The translations under genes were made by a program, and so were the position numbers. DNA of 64,000 nucleotides from Aegilops tauschii subsp. strangulata (Eukaryota > Streptophyta > Magnoliopsida > Poales > Poaceae), in the NCBI RefSeq assembly GCF_002575655.3, contig NC_053035.3:90235322-90299321 (forward strand), in the 5' to 3' direction. Under the pieces are notes generated by a model, which ran no database searches, was not told the origin of the DNA, and saw only the letters and a list, made by a program, of their open reading frames with translations. Positions 9,027 to 21,444 of the stretch are shown piece by piece. Numbering within the stretch: position 1 is the stretch's first letter; the number at the start of each line of letters is the position of its first letter.

Positions 9027-11770
9027 GTCTCCGACTTGCACTAGAGTCAATAATCTAGTTCACATCATCATGGATTAACACCCATAGTTCACATCGCCAT
9101 GTGACCAATACCCAAAGAGTTTACTAGAGTCAATAATATAGTTCACATTGCTATGTGAATAACACCCAAAGAGTACTAAGGTGTAATCATGTTTTGCTTG
9201 TGAGAGAGGTTTAGTCAACGGGTCTGCCACATTCAGATCCGTATGTATTTTGCAAATTTTTATGTCTATAATGCTCTGCACGGAGCTACTCTAGCTAATT
9301 GCTCCCACTTTCAATATGTATCCAGATTGAGACTCAGAGTCATCCGGATCAGTGTCAAAGCTTGCATCAACGTAACCCATTACGAGGAACTCTTTGTCAC
9401 CTCCATAACCGAGAAACATTTCCTTAGTCCTCTAAGGATAATTTTGACTGGTGTCCAGTGATCTACTCCTGGATCACTATTGTACCCCCTTGCCAAACTC
9501 ATGGCAAGGTACACAATAGGTCTGGTACACAGCACGACATACTTTATAGAACCTATGGCTGAGGCATAGGGAATGACTTTCATTCTCTCTCTATCTTATG
9601 CTGTGATCGGGCTTTGAGTCTTACTCAGCTTCACACCTTACAAGACACGCAAGAACTCCTTTTTTGACTGATCCATTTTGAACTCCTTCAAAATCTTGTC
9701 AAGGTATGTACTCATTGAAAAATCTTATCAAGCGTCTTGATCTATCTTTATAGATCTTGATGCCTAATATATAAGCAGCTTCACTGAGGTCTTTCATTGA
9801 GAAATTCTTATTCACGTATCCTTTTATGCTTTCCAGAAATTCTATATCATTTCCAATCAACAATATGTCATCTACATATAATATCAGAAATGTTATAGAG
9901 CTCCCACTCACTTTCTTGTAAATACAGGCTTCACCATAAGTCTGTATAAAACCATATGCTTTGATCACCTCATCAAAGCGTATATTCCAACTCCGAGATG
10001 CTTGCACCGGTCCATAGATGGATCGCTGGAACTTGCACACTTTGTTAGCACCTTTAGGATCGACAAAACCATCTGGTTGCATCATATACAACTCTTCTTT
10101 AAGATATCCATTAAGGAATGCAGTTTTGACGTCCATTTGCTAACATGATTCGGACAGACTTAAGCATCGCTACGGGTGAGAAGGTCTCATCGTAGTCAAC
10201 CACTTGACCTTGTCGAAACCCTTACGCGACAAGTCGAGCTTTGTAGACAGTAACAATACCATCAGCGTTAGTCTTCTTCTTGAACATCCATTTATTCTCT
10301 ATGGCGCGCCGATCATCGGGCAAGTCCACCAAAGTGCACTCTTTGTTCTCATACATGGATCCTATCTCAGATGTCATGGCCTCAAGCCATATATCGGAAT
10401 CTGGGCTCATCATAGCTTCTTCATAGTTCATAGGTTCGCCATGGTTTAGTAACATGACTTCTAGAACACGATTACCGTACCACTCTGGTGCGTAACGCGC
10501 TCTGTTCGACCTACAAGGTCCAGTAGTAACTTGATCTAAAGTTTCATGATCATCATCATTAGCTTCCTCTCTAGTTGGTATCGGCATCACGTGAACGGAT
10601 TTCTCTGATGAGCTACTTTCCAAATTGAGAGAAGGTACAATTACCTCATCAAGTTCAATTCCCTCCCACTCACTTCTTTCGAGAGAAACTCCTTCTCTAG
10701 AAAGGTTCCATTCTTGGCAACAAAGACCTTGCCTTCGGATCTCTGGTAGAAGGCATACCCAATTGTTTCCTTAGGGTATCCTATGAAGATGCACTTCTCC
10801 GCTTTGGTTTTGAGCTTATCAGGCTGAAACCTTTCGTCATAAGTGTTGCAACCCCAAACTTTAAGAAACGATAGCTTAGTTTTTTTGCCAAACCACAGTT
10901 CATACGGTGTCATCTCAACGGATTTAGACGGTGCCCTATTTAACGTGAATGCAACTGTCTCTAATGCATAACCCCAAAACGATAGTGGTAAAACGGTAAG
11001 AGACATCATAGATCACACCATATCTAATAAAGTACGGTTACGACTTTCGGACACACCATTACGCTGTGGTGTTCCAGGTGGCGTGAGTTGTGAAACAATT
11101 CCACATTGTTTTAAATGAAGGCCAAACTCGTAACTCAAATATTCGCCTTGGCGATCAGATCCTAGAAACTTTTATTTTCTTGTTACGATGATTCTCCACT
11201 TCACTCTGAAATTCTTTGAACTTTTCAAATGTTTCAGGTGTTTAATTAAGTAGACATACCCATATCTACTCAAATCATGTGTGAAGGTCAGAAAATAACG
11301 AAACCCGCCTCGTGCTTCAATACTCATTGGACCGCTTACATCGGTATGTATTATTTCCAATAAGTCATTAGCTCGCTTCATTGTTCCGGAGAATGGAGTT
11401 TTAGTCATCTTGCCCATGAGGCATGGTTCACAAGTATCAAATGATTCATAATCAAGTGATTGCAAAAGTCCATCTGCATGGAGTTTCTTCATGCGCTTTA
11501 CACTAATATGACCTAAACGGCAGTGCCACAAATATGTTGCACTATCATTATCAACTTTGCATCTTTTGGCATCAATATTATGAATATGTGTATCACTACG
11601 ATCGAGATTCAATAAACCATTCACATTGGGTGTATGACCATAGAAGGTTTTATTCATATAAACAGAACAACAATTATTCTCTGACTTAAATGAATAACCA
11701 TATTGCAATAAACATGTTCTAATCATATTCATGCTCAACGCAAACATCAAATAACATTTATTTAGGTTCA
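9027..11770 (-). pseudogene. Copia pol: integrase, reverse transcriptase, RNase H
   Basis: Reading from 11770 down, the first part has the GAG-pre-integrase zinc motif (WHCRLGH, then CEPCLMGK) near 11540-11410, then the integrase core start (IIHTDVSGPM). Next come the integrase C-terminal part (10641-11009) and the RT N-terminal part (10222-10623, ending near KKTNADG). The RT core is at 9699-10136 with [18 protein letters not shown] and the intact catalytic LYVDDILL. The end of RNase H (KIHTDLNVADPLTKPLS) is at 9150-9270. The pieces are separated by stops and frameshifts, and one RT Leu (YGLVQ in relatives) is Pro. The upstream half (gag) is 18 kb away at 29839-30840, beyond Gypsy A. Confidence 0.88.
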
Positions 11771-11775
11771 ACACT

Positions 11776-12689
11776 TGTCGGATCACGGGTTCCGGTGAAA
11801 CCCTCAAGGTTCGAACACTGGGGTGCGCGCGAAGATTTCCTCCCTACCGATCCACGCCCTAGCTCGCTAAGATCTCGCGGACGAACTCGACAAACTCACA
11901 ACACAAAAGACAAGATTTATACTGGTTCGGGCCACCGTTGTGGTGTAATACCCTACTCCAGTGTGGTGTTGGTGGATTGCCTCTTGGGCCGATGATGAAC
12001 AGTAAAAAGGGAAGAACAGCCTCCTGAGGTTGAGGTGTCCTTGTGCTTGGCCAACTTGTGTGGGTGAGGACTCGATTGCCTCAAGATGAGATGCCTCTCT
12101 CAAGATGAGATGTCTCCTGCTGTGGTGGCTAGTTCTACTTATATAGGCCCTGGTCCTCTTCCCAAATATTGAGCGGGAAGGGAGCCAACAGCGGCCGATT
12201 TGAAAGGGGACAACTAGTACAGCTTATCCTGACAAAAGTGGTCTTCGCCTGCAAAAGGCTCTGGTGGTGACGCCGCATTGGGCTCCATGGTGATATCCGT
12301 CTTGCCGTCCCGCTAGTTTTGGTCTCGTTGCACCGATATGGAAACCTTTGCTTGATGCCTCGGTACTCCGTGCCTGCGCTTGCCTCCTTAGCACCAAAGA
12401 GGAAACAAGGACGCTGCGTGCGCTGGCGCCCTCCTGATCTTGATCGTCATGGCTCACGTCACGAGAGCCTCGCGAGGTTTGCCCTGCCTTGATCTCTCCG
12501 CTCCTCGCGAGGCAACCTGGTGAGGCCGCTCCTGAGGAGGTCTTGCGTCGTCCGCCTCGCGAGGCTTGGCCCCTCCCGAGGGTCTTGAGTGCCTTGTTGA
12601 TGAAGGTGGGCCGTACAGGCCTGCTACACAGCCACGCCGTGGGCCGTAGGCAGGCAAGTCTGGGGACCCCCGTTCCCAGAACGCCGACA
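11776..12689 (-). repeat. Gypsy A 3' LTR
   Basis: It pairs with 28919-29833. In element sense it starts TGTCGGCGTTCTGG at 12689. The adjoining bases after 12689 read on the minus strand as CCCGGGGGCTAC, a plausible polypurine tract. A TATATAAG box in element sense is visible in both LTRs (near 12136-12145 here). Confidence 0.93.
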
Positions 12690-13027
12690 GTAGCCCCCGG
12701 GCCCAAGGCGCACTCGGGCTTGGCTTCGAGGCGAAGCCAAAGGTAAGTGCGGAGCGCCGCGGGCCCCAAAAGCCTGCGGCCTTGGTCGACGCGTGGCGGT
12801 TGATTGGGCGTGGGCGTCTCCGCTTCCCCACGCTGCCTCGGCAACTGCCCGACTTGACAAGTCCCTGCGACATGCAAGGAAAACCATCATTACCTGTGAT
12901 CGTGGGAGGCACCGGTTGGCCTTCTTCCGCTATAAATGGGGGGGGGGGGGGGCAGAGCCCCCATCGCCCATATCCTCGTGGTTCGCTTGCTTCTTCCTCC
13001 TCTGCTCCATTGCCAGTAGCAGCTCCG

Positions 13028-13814
13028 ATGGCGCCGATCCGAAGGCTCTTAGCTGAAGAGAAAGGAAAGGCTCCCTGCGATGATCCAGGGCCGCTCCTGC
13101 CGAAGAAGAGATCTGTTCACCATCGCGACGAAGCGGCAATGCAGGTGGTGACGAGGCCTTGGTGCGAGCGGCCCCCTCCAGGGTATCCGCTACCCTTGTA
13201 CACCCGAGCCTAGGGCTCAGAGGAAGGAGCGACGAGCGGCGCTGACCGCGCCGCGTCGGTGCTCGCCGTGCGATGGCGACACGCGCCGTTTCCCCTGGAA
13301 TCCATGCCATGGATTCCTCGTGCGAGCTTGTGCTATGGGCGCCGATGCCTCCAAGCTCTTGGATCCGCTTCCCGCGGTTCTTCTCCGACGTGATGCCGCC
13401 GAGGGGACCCCTCGAGCTCTGGCTGCAGCATGCTGACTGCGACACTCCGGCGACCGGAGCAGAGGTCGAAGCAGTCCCCACCGGCAGGATCTTCATGACC
13501 CGCGGCTAGGGGAGGTCGCGCGGGTTTGCCGTGCGAAGGGCGCTCTCGCGATCCACTTCGAGTATGATGGCGCCTCCATGCTTTTCTTCAAGGTCTTCGA
13601 CGCGGAGGGCCGCCGCTTGGAGTGTTGCCCTGGAGGGGAGCGCCAGGATGACGCGCGCTCCGCTCGTGGCTACTCCAGCAGCAGTGACTCATGGGAGTCC
13701 AGCGGTTCTCCTGAGCTCTACGAGACTCCGGAGTCGAGCGACGACAGCTACGTGCCCCCGAGCTCTCGCCGGGATCGGAGCAGGGTTGCGACGGCCAGCC
13801 ACCGCCGCCACTGA
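13028..13814 (+). pseudogene. Antisense B3-domain-like reading frame inside Gypsy A
   Basis: On the strand opposite to gag-pol, an ATG at 13028 opens MAPIRRLLAEEKGKAPCD up to a TAG at 13211-13213. After a frame change, 13273-13509 continues with WIRFPRFFSDVMP and LELWLQHAD, then VPTGRIFMTRG. A TAG sits where this fold has Trp (GW), and one base is lost just after it. Then 13535-13814 gives AIHFEYDGASMLFFKVFDAE and a Ser-rich tail ending in TAG/TGA. The order RFPRFF, beta strands, GW, FEYDG, FFKVFD fits a plant B3 DNA-binding domain. Extra ORFs, some antisense, near the 3' LTR are known in Tat-lineage Gypsy elements. The B3 reading is pattern recognition and needs a profile search. Confidence 0.55.
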
Positions 13815-14699
13815 TCTGGATGGGGTTGGCGCCGGCCTCCCGTGGCCCACTGTTGAGGATGGCGTCAGCCGCAGGGAGGTGTAGGTAGGATTCCCCTAGG
13901 TTCTCATCTTTCGTTCCCTGCGAGGAACCAAGAAGTACCCCGTGGGGGCGTGTAAGGATCTGTGCTGTCTTTTGTGTATATCTTCCTTATTATGAAAATC
14001 TGCGAACCCATGCCGTGTTATGGCTCGGTCTCCCCTTTCCAACCTCGCGACAGCTTGTTGCTCTATGCTGACAGGTCCCGGTCCCCAGGGAGGCTGCAAC
14101 CGTTGCTGGTATGCCAGGTCGCGTGCCATGGTCATGGCCAGGAGGTGAGCGGCCCGAGATTCAGTAAGAGCCCCTGAGGCGCGATGCTCAGGACGTCCCC
14201 TTTAGCGCTCAAGCAGCCATGGTAAGGCAGGAAAGGGAGGCGATGTGGCTGCAACAGGGCTGCGGCTAGTGTGACCCTCAGGCTCCAATGATTAAGCCAA
14301 TCCGAGCGCGAGACTTATCTTGATGGTTCGGGGTCGAGTCCTTGTGATGCGCCTCGCTAATGCGTAGCTAGGCCGGGCCCGTGCGAGCCTCCCCTCTCTA
14401 CGCTCTCGTTTACGCTCTACGTCCTCAGGTCCCGGCCCTCGAGCGAGCTCAGCCGCTGCTAGTATGCCAGGTCGCGTGCCGTGGTCAAGGCCAGGGGGTG
14501 AGGGCTGGAGAGCCAGTAAGAGCTCCTGAGTCGCGATGCTCAGGAGCCCCCCTTTTAACGCGCAAGCGGATTGCACGGGAGAAGAGAAAGCTCGCGGTGC
14601 CGCCTGCTATCTTCCTCATGAGATCCCTGCGAACCAGCACAAGGAGAAACACGGTTTGCCATTATGGTTGTTAGTCTTCCCGGTTGCTTCGCGAGGAGG
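13815..14699. repeat. Gypsy A 3' non-coding region with a 350-bp imperfect duplication
   Basis: Two related blocks lie at about 14070-14215 and 14420-14565. Both contain GTATGCCAGGTCGCGTGCC, then GGTCA-GGCCAGG, then AGTAAGAGC and CGATGCTCAGGA. The period is about 350 bp. Open frames here are short and unsupported. The block ends at the element B insertion. Confidence 0.7.
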
Positions 14700-16104
14700 T
14701 GATAACCCACAAGTATAGGGGATCGCAACAGTTTTTGAGGGTAGAGTATTCAACCCAAATTTATTGATTCGACACAAGGGGAGCCAAAGAACATTCTCAA
14801 GTATTAGCAACTGAGTTGTCAATTCAGCCACACCTAGATAACTTAATATCTGCAGCAAAGTATTTAGTAGCAAAGTAGTATGGAAGTAACGGTAACGATA
14901 GCAAAAGTAATATTTTTGGGTTTTGTAGTGATTGTAACAGTAGCAACGGAAAAGTAAATAAGCGGAGAACAATATGTGAAAAGCTCGTAGGCATTGGATC
15001 GATGATGGAGAATTATGCCGGATGCGGTTCATCATGTAACAGTCATAACATAGGGTAACACAGAACTAGCTCCAATTCATCAATGTAATGTAGGCACGTA
15101 TTCCGAATATAGTCATACGTGCTTATGGAAAAGAACTTGCATGACATCTTTTGTCCTACCCTCCCGTGGCAGCGGGGTCCTAGTGGAAACTAAGGGATAT
15201 TAAGGCCTCCTTTTTATAGAGTACCAGACCAAAGCATTAACACATAGTGAATACATGAACTCCTCAAACTATGGTCATCACCGGGAGTGGTCCCGGTTAT
15301 TGTCACTTCGGTGTTGCCGGATCATAACACATAGTAGGTGACTATAGACTTGCAAGATAGGATCAAGAACTCACATATATTCATGAAAACATAATAGGTT
15401 CAGATCTGAAATCATGGCACTCGGGCCCTAGTGACAAGCATTAAGCATAGCAAAGTCATAGCAACATCAATCTCAGAACATAGTGGATACTAGGGATCAA
15501 ACCCTAACAAAACTAACTCGATTACATGATAAATCTCATCCAACCCATCACCGTCCAGCAAGCCTACGATGGAATTACTCACGCACGGCGGTGAGCATCA
15601 TGAAATTGGTGATGGAGGATGGTTGATGATGACGACGACGACGGATTCCCCTCTCCGGAGCCCCGAACGGACTCCAGATCAGCCCTCCCCAGAGGTTTTA
15701 GGGCTAGGCGGCGGCTCCGTATCGTAAAACGCGATAAATCCTTCTCTATGATTTTTTTTCTCCCCGAACATGAATATATGGAGTTGGAGTTGAGGTCGGT
15801 AGAGCAACAGGGGGCCCACGAGGCAGGGGGGCGTGCCCAGGGGGGCAGGCGCGCCCCCACCCTCGTGGACAGGTGGAGGCCCCCTGACGTGGATTCTTCT
15901 TCCAGTATTTTTAATATTTTCCAAAAATAAGTTCCGTGGAGTTTCAGGTCATTCCGAGAACTTTTGTTTTTGCACATAAATAACACCATGGCAATTCTGC
16001 TGAAAACATCGTCAGTCCGGGTTAGTTCCATTCAAATCATGCAAGTTAGAGTCCAAAATAAGGGCAAAAGTGTTTGGAAAAGTAGATACGACGGAGACGT
16101 ATCA
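14700..16104 (-). repeat. Athila-type element B, 3' LTR
   Basis: It is colinear with 23953-25354. By rough hand comparison about 50-55 substitutions and small indels separate them (roughly 4 percent), many of them C/T or G/A changes. GGAGG at 14695-14699 is the left copy of the duplication. Confidence 0.93.
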
Positions 16105-18144
16105 ACTCCCCCAAGCTTAAACCTTTGCTTGTCCCCAAGCAATTCAGTTGATAAACTGAAAGTGATAAAGAAAATCTTTTACAAACTCTGTTTGCTCTTG
16201 TTGTTGTAAATATGTCAAGCCAGCATTCAAGTTTTTAGCAAATTTCATGAACTAACCACATTCACAATAACACTTGGGTCTCATGTTTACTCATATCAAT
16301 GACATAATCAACTAGCGAGCAATAATAATAAATCTCGGATGACAACACTTTCTCAAAACAATCATGATATGATATAACAAGATGGTATCTCGCTAGCCCT
16401 TTCTGAGACCGCAAAACATAAATGCAGAGCACCTTTAAAGATCAAGGACTGACTAAACATTGTAATTCATGGTAAAAGAGATCCAGTCATAGTCATACCC
16501 AACATAAATTAATAGTAATGGATGCAAATGACAGCGGTGCTCTCCAGCTGGTGCTTTTTAATAAGAGGGTGATGACTCAACATAAAAGTAAATAGATAGT
16601 CCCTTTGCAGAGGGAAGCAGGGATTTGTAGAGGTGCCAGAGCTCAATTTTAAAGCAGAGATAAATAATATTTTGAGCGGCATACTTTCATTGTCAACATA
16701 ACAACCAAGAGATGGCGATATCTTCCATGCTACACACATTATAGGCGGTTCCCAAACAGAATGGTAAAGTTTATACTCCCCCTCCACCAACAAGCATCAA
16801 TCCATGGCTTGCTCGAAACAACGAGTGCCTCCAACTAACAACAGTCCCAGGGGGAGTTTTTTTTGCAATTATTTTGATTTGATTTGCATAAAGCATGGGA
16901 CTAGCATCCCGGTGACCAGCCATTTTCTCGTGAGTGAGGAGCGGAGTCCACTCCTCTTGAGAATAACCCGCCTAGCATGGAAGATACGGACAACCCTAGT
17001 TGATACATGAGCTATTCGAGCATACAAAAGAGAATTTCATTTGAAGGTTTAGAGTTTGGCACATACAAATTTACTTGGAACGACAGGTAGATACCGCATA
17101 TAGGAAGGTATAGTGGACTCATATGGAATAACTTGGGGTTTAAGGGATTGGATGCACAAGCAGTATTCCCGCTTAGTACAAGTGAAGGCTAGAAAAAGAC
17201 TGGGAAGCGACCAACTAGAGAGCGACAATTGTCATGAACATGCATTAAAATTAATAAACATTGAGTGCAAGCATGAGTAGGATATAATCCACCATGAACA
17301 TAAATATCGTGAAGGCTATGTTGATTTGTTTCAACTACATGTGTGAACATGTGCCAAGCCGAGTCACTTAAATCATTCAAAGGAGGATACCACCCCACTA
17401 TACCACATCACAACCATTTTAATAGCATGTTGGCACGCAAGGTAAACCATTATAAACTCCTAGCTAATTAAGCATGGCATAAGCAACTATAATCTCTAAT
17501 TGTCATTGCAAACATGTTTATTCATAATAGGGTGAATCAGGAACGACGAACTAATCATATTTACAAAAACAAGAGAGGTCGAGTTCATACCAGCTTCTCC
17601 CATCTCGATCAGTCCATCATATATCGTCATAATTGCCTTTCACTTGCACGACCGAACGATTTGAAAATAATAATAGTGCACGTGCATTGGACTAAGCTGG
17701 AATCTGCGAGCATTCAATAAACAGGAGAAGACAATGCAATATGGGCTCTTGGTTAAATCAACAATAATGCATATAAGAGCCACTTCAACAATTTAATCAT
17801 GGTCTTCTCCTATCAACCCCCAAAGAAAAGAAAAGAAATAAAACTATTTACACGGGAAAGCTCCCAACAAGCAAAAGAAGAACGGGAAATCTTTTTGGGT
17901 TTTCTTTTAATTATTACTACTACAGCAAGAAAGTAAACTAGCTTAAAGCTACACTATTTTTTTTTGTTTTTCTTAAGATTTAACAAACACACAAGAAGAA
18001 AGCAAGAAAAATAAAATAAACTAGCATGGATATTACAATGAAAAAGTATGAGCACCGACATCTAGCAATGAGTGTGTGAACATAAATGTAATGTCGGTGA
18101 GAAATACGTACTCCCCCAAGCTTAGGCTTTTGGCCTAAGTTGGT
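16105..18144 (-). other. Long 3' untranslated region of element B with two polypurine-tract-like sites
   Basis: Next to the 3' LTR the minus strand reads AAGCTTGGGGGAGT (16105-16118), the expected polypurine tract. An almost identical word, AAGCTTGGGGGAGTA, recurs at 18110-18124, just after the stop of the extra ORF. The 2 kb between them hold no credible gene on either strand; they are AT-rich with scattered short frames. Confidence 0.75.
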
Positions 18145-19170
18145 TTATTGCCACGGATGGCCTGGCGGATATCCATAGTTGTAGCCGGGGTCGCACTGAG
18201 ATGCAACGGCTATTGCCTCATGAGCTGCAGCGTGGCGGCGAGCTACCTCCGCCCTCCCCTCGTACTCATCTGCCTCCTCTCTAGTAATAACTTGTATTCC
18301 TTTTGCCTGATAATCAAAGAAGGCAGGAGCAGGGAGAGTAATATGGACAGCACGACGTCTGTCAAAGATTAAGCGATACTGGAGGGACTGCTTGTTCCTC
18401 TCAAGAAAATGATGATGAACCATGGCATTATAATCTAAATAAACATTAGGTAGCTCAACATCATACTCACGTATAGGTACCTCAAGAAAATTAGCTAGAC
18501 GGGTTGCATAAATTCCTCCAAAGAAATCTCCAATAATTTTATTATTATGCAACCTACGTGCAACAATAGCTCCCAAATTATAAGATTTATCTCCTAACAC
18601 AGCACTCCTAAGAATACTGAGGTCAGGGACACACATGTGACATGCTTCATCCTTACCATTTATGCACCTACCTATGAAGAGAGCGAAATAATGTATAGCA
18701 GGAAAATGAATACTCCCTATGGTAGCTTGTGTTATGTCTCTAGATTCACCCACAGTTATACTGGCAAGAAAATCTCTAAATTCAGATTAGCAAGGTTCAC
18801 GAGGACTACCCCATTGTGGAAGTTTGCAAGCAGTGGTAAAATCCTCTTAGTCCATAGTATAAGAATTCTCATAAAGATCAAATAGGACAGTTTGAGAATT
18901 GCGTGAAGATGAATATTCAAACCTCCTCACAAAGGAACTAGTGAGATAGTGGTACTGACGGCACTTTTCTGCCTCGCTGCTCACAAGATCAGCGTTACGC
19001 AAATATGTGTTAAATTCTTCCTTGATTTCTGCTCGATCCATAAAGTCTTCTGAAGGCCATTCATAAGGCTGCACTGGGGCGTCCCTTGGTGGTTCATCAT
19101 CAGCATCGCGCATTGCAAACCTGGGTCCTTGCTTCGTTGAAGGACCACCTTGGTACATTTTCCTAGACAT
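18145..19170 (-). pseudogene. Extra 3' ORF of the Athila-type element (env position)
   Basis: One frame runs from ATG at 19170 to 18145, about 341 codons, with two in-frame stops near 18849 and 18790. It starts MSRKMYQGGPSTKQG, has an acidic linker, a middle part with TVLFDLYENSYTMD and VGESRDITQATIG, and ends in an Ala/Glu-rich stretch and GYNYGYPPGHPWQ. The place between pol and 3' LTR is where Athila elements carry their third ORF, sometimes called env-like. I see no signal peptide or membrane span, so I do not claim an envelope role. It resembles plant retrotransposon ORFs of the ATHILA family. Conservation of the frame apart from two stops suggests it was functional until fairly recently. 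Confidence 0.65.
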
Positions 19171-19961
19171 ATTTCTTCCTCTGAAAAATTTCTGAAAATT
19201 TTAGTAACTTCAAATAAAAGTGAACCAAGCTCAACAAAATTGATAGCAACTACTCCTACAAGTGCCTAGAGACTATATCAAGCATTAGAACTACTTGGAA
19301 CCATATAAATTTGACATGCAAGCTCAAGAACATGGTCACCTAGGCAACACAAATTTGCAATGAATAAAGCACTAGAACAAAAACTAATTGGACCAATGGA
19401 GGAGTCACATACCAAGGAACAATCCCCCCAAGCAGTTTTGTGAGAGGTGCTTTGAGCAAGGAGATCAAAAATCGCAGCAAAATGAGCTAGAACTTGTGCT
19501 TGATCTGGATGGTGATTTCTTTGGGAGGAAGAAGAAGTGTGTGGGTGCAGGAATAAGTGGAGGGGAGCCACCATGGGCCCACGAGGAAGGGGGGCGCGCC
19601 CTGTAGGGGTGGGCGCGCCCTGGACCCTCGTGGCCAGGTGCTTGCTCCCCCTGCTGTGTTCTTAGTGCCAGATATTCTCAAATATTCCAGAAAAATCATA
19701 TTAAATTCGCAGGGCATTTGGAGAACTTTTATTTTCAGGGTATTTTTATATTGCACGGATAATTCAGAAAACAGACAGAAAAAATACTAATTTTACTTTA
19801 TTTCAACTAAATAACAAAAGTAGAAGGAGGGTACAGAAGGTTGTGCTTCCTAGTTTCATCCATCTCATGCTCATCAAAAGGAATCCACTAACAAGGTTGA
19901 TCAAGTCTTGTTAACAAACTCATTCCGAATAATCATGGAACCGGAGAAATTTCGAATAACA
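19171..19961 (-). other. Short spacer where RT, RNase H and integrase would be expected
   Basis: Between the protease stop and the extra ORF only about 790 bp remain. They include an LTR-like GC-rich patch (GGGCGCGCCCTG at 19590-19630, similar to the LTR interior) and AT-rich sequence. No RT or integrase motif is found in any frame. This is a defining internal deletion, or the ancestral form of a non-autonomous family. Confidence 0.7.
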
Positions 19962-20245
19962 CTATGTTACCTCAACGGGGATATGCACATCCCCTATAAT
20001 AAGAATATCATATTTCTTCTTGACAGTAGGAAGAGGAAATTCAAAACCTCCAAAAATAATCGATGGAATTTTTCCAATAGAGTTGATACTATGAACTTGA
20101 GGTTGTTTCCTCAAAAAGTGTACCGTATGCTCATTACCATTAACATGAAAAGTGACATTGCCGTTGTTGCAATCAATAATAGCCCCTGCAGTATTCAAAA
20201 AGGGTCTTCCAAGAATAATAGACATACTATCGTCCTCGGGAATAT

Positions 20246-21444
20246 TATCGGAGTAAATGGCCACGGGTAGCCTAGCCGACTCCCCCTGGCTCTTCGAAAA
20301 ATCGTCAGGCCATTCAAGCCTTCAAGCATACAAAGCATAGGGCCGCCTTCCCCCGGCCGGCTATCCCCGGGGCCGACTCCCAGAAGGCGACCCAGCCTCA
20401 GAAACCTCCCCCAAGAAAGATACGAGATAGCCGACTCCAGGGAGCCGGCCCCAAGAGGACCGACTCCCAGAAGCCGGACATGAAAGAAAGCCGACTCACA
20501 GAAGCCGGCCATGAAGAGAGCGGGCCAAGACTGCACCCACTAAGACTGTACCCACATAACGGCGATAGGATGGGGCGTGGCCGCAGTACAGCCCACTACC
20601 CTCGAATCCCGGAACAGGCATGGCCACAGGGCGCCGTACGGGCCAGCCATCCCCCGTCCGGTGCGGCACTGTAGCCTTGTTGGCCTCGATGTCACCCACG
20701 ACAGGCGCCAGTACGGCCCGTAGGCGGCGGGCCCCTTTTGCCAGAGAGACACCCAAAGGCGGCCTAGCCTCCTCTAGTCGGCCAGGGGTGTGGCCGGCTC
20801 CCAATAGCCGGCTACCTCCCTCCCTCGAAGCACGTGCCTCATTAAGGAGACAAGACGAGGTAAGGCTACAGTGGGAGCTCGCAAGGCGACGACACTGTAG
20901 CCACGCTTACCTCGACAAAGCCCTCATCATCAGAGGCGAGGCGACAGTAACCAGCCGCCAACAAAGCCCCCAAGCGGTGGGGCCGGCCTGCCGGCGGGAC
21001 CCACCAGACGGCGGGCCCCAATGACCGGCGGAGAAGCCGGCGAGCATAGACACTGACGGCTGGGGCCCGCGCCCAGCCGGATTACCATTGTACCCCTGGG
21101 GGGTAGGCCTATATAAACCCCCCGGGACACCCATGCAAAGGGGGTTGATCTAATAGAATTCCACACACCACATAGAGAGAAAAGGAGAGCTAGCCTTGCC
21201 CTTCTTCTTCCTCTAGTCAAACAGCTCAAGGAGCACTTGTAGCTACTTGTATTGATCTAGTGATCATGCGGAGACCCCGCAGAGCAGGACTAGGGGTGTT
21301 ATCTCCACGGAGAGCCCCGAACCTGGGTAAGATCCGCCGGCGTGCATGTCTTCGCCTCATCCCATTTCCAGGCACCGGCGATGTTTTACTGGCTCCCACA
21401 ATGATAAGCCACCCGTTGGCATATGTCGCACCTACCACCCGACA
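20246..21444 (+). mobile_element. Solo LTR (1199 bp) inside the element B protease
   Basis: The insert is flanked by AATAT at 20241-20245 and 21445-21449. It ends CACCCGACA on the plus strand and begins TATCGGAGTAAATGG, probably a mutated TGTCGG. Removing it and one AATAT restores the protease junction, so the break is exact. It has no internal genes. A TATA box at 21109-21118 sets plus orientation. The left part repeats GCCGACTCCCAGAAG-like words (20270-20520). It is the product of LTR-LTR recombination of another Gypsy element, family not recognised. Confidence 0.88.
21109..21118 (+). promoter_or_regulatory. TATA box of the solo LTR
   Basis: CTATATAAAC is followed about 30 bp later by the presumed start of R. 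This orients the solo LTR on the plus strand, opposite to its host element. Confidence 0.6.

Noticed and set aside
12224..12912. Minus-strand frames of 217 and 152 codons at the LTR edge
   Set aside because: They run through the Gypsy A LTR and polypurine tract and are GC-driven; no known motif.
20480..21229. Overlapping frames on both strands in the GC-rich solo LTR
   Set aside because: An LTR has no such gene in any relative I know, and both strands are open by composition only.
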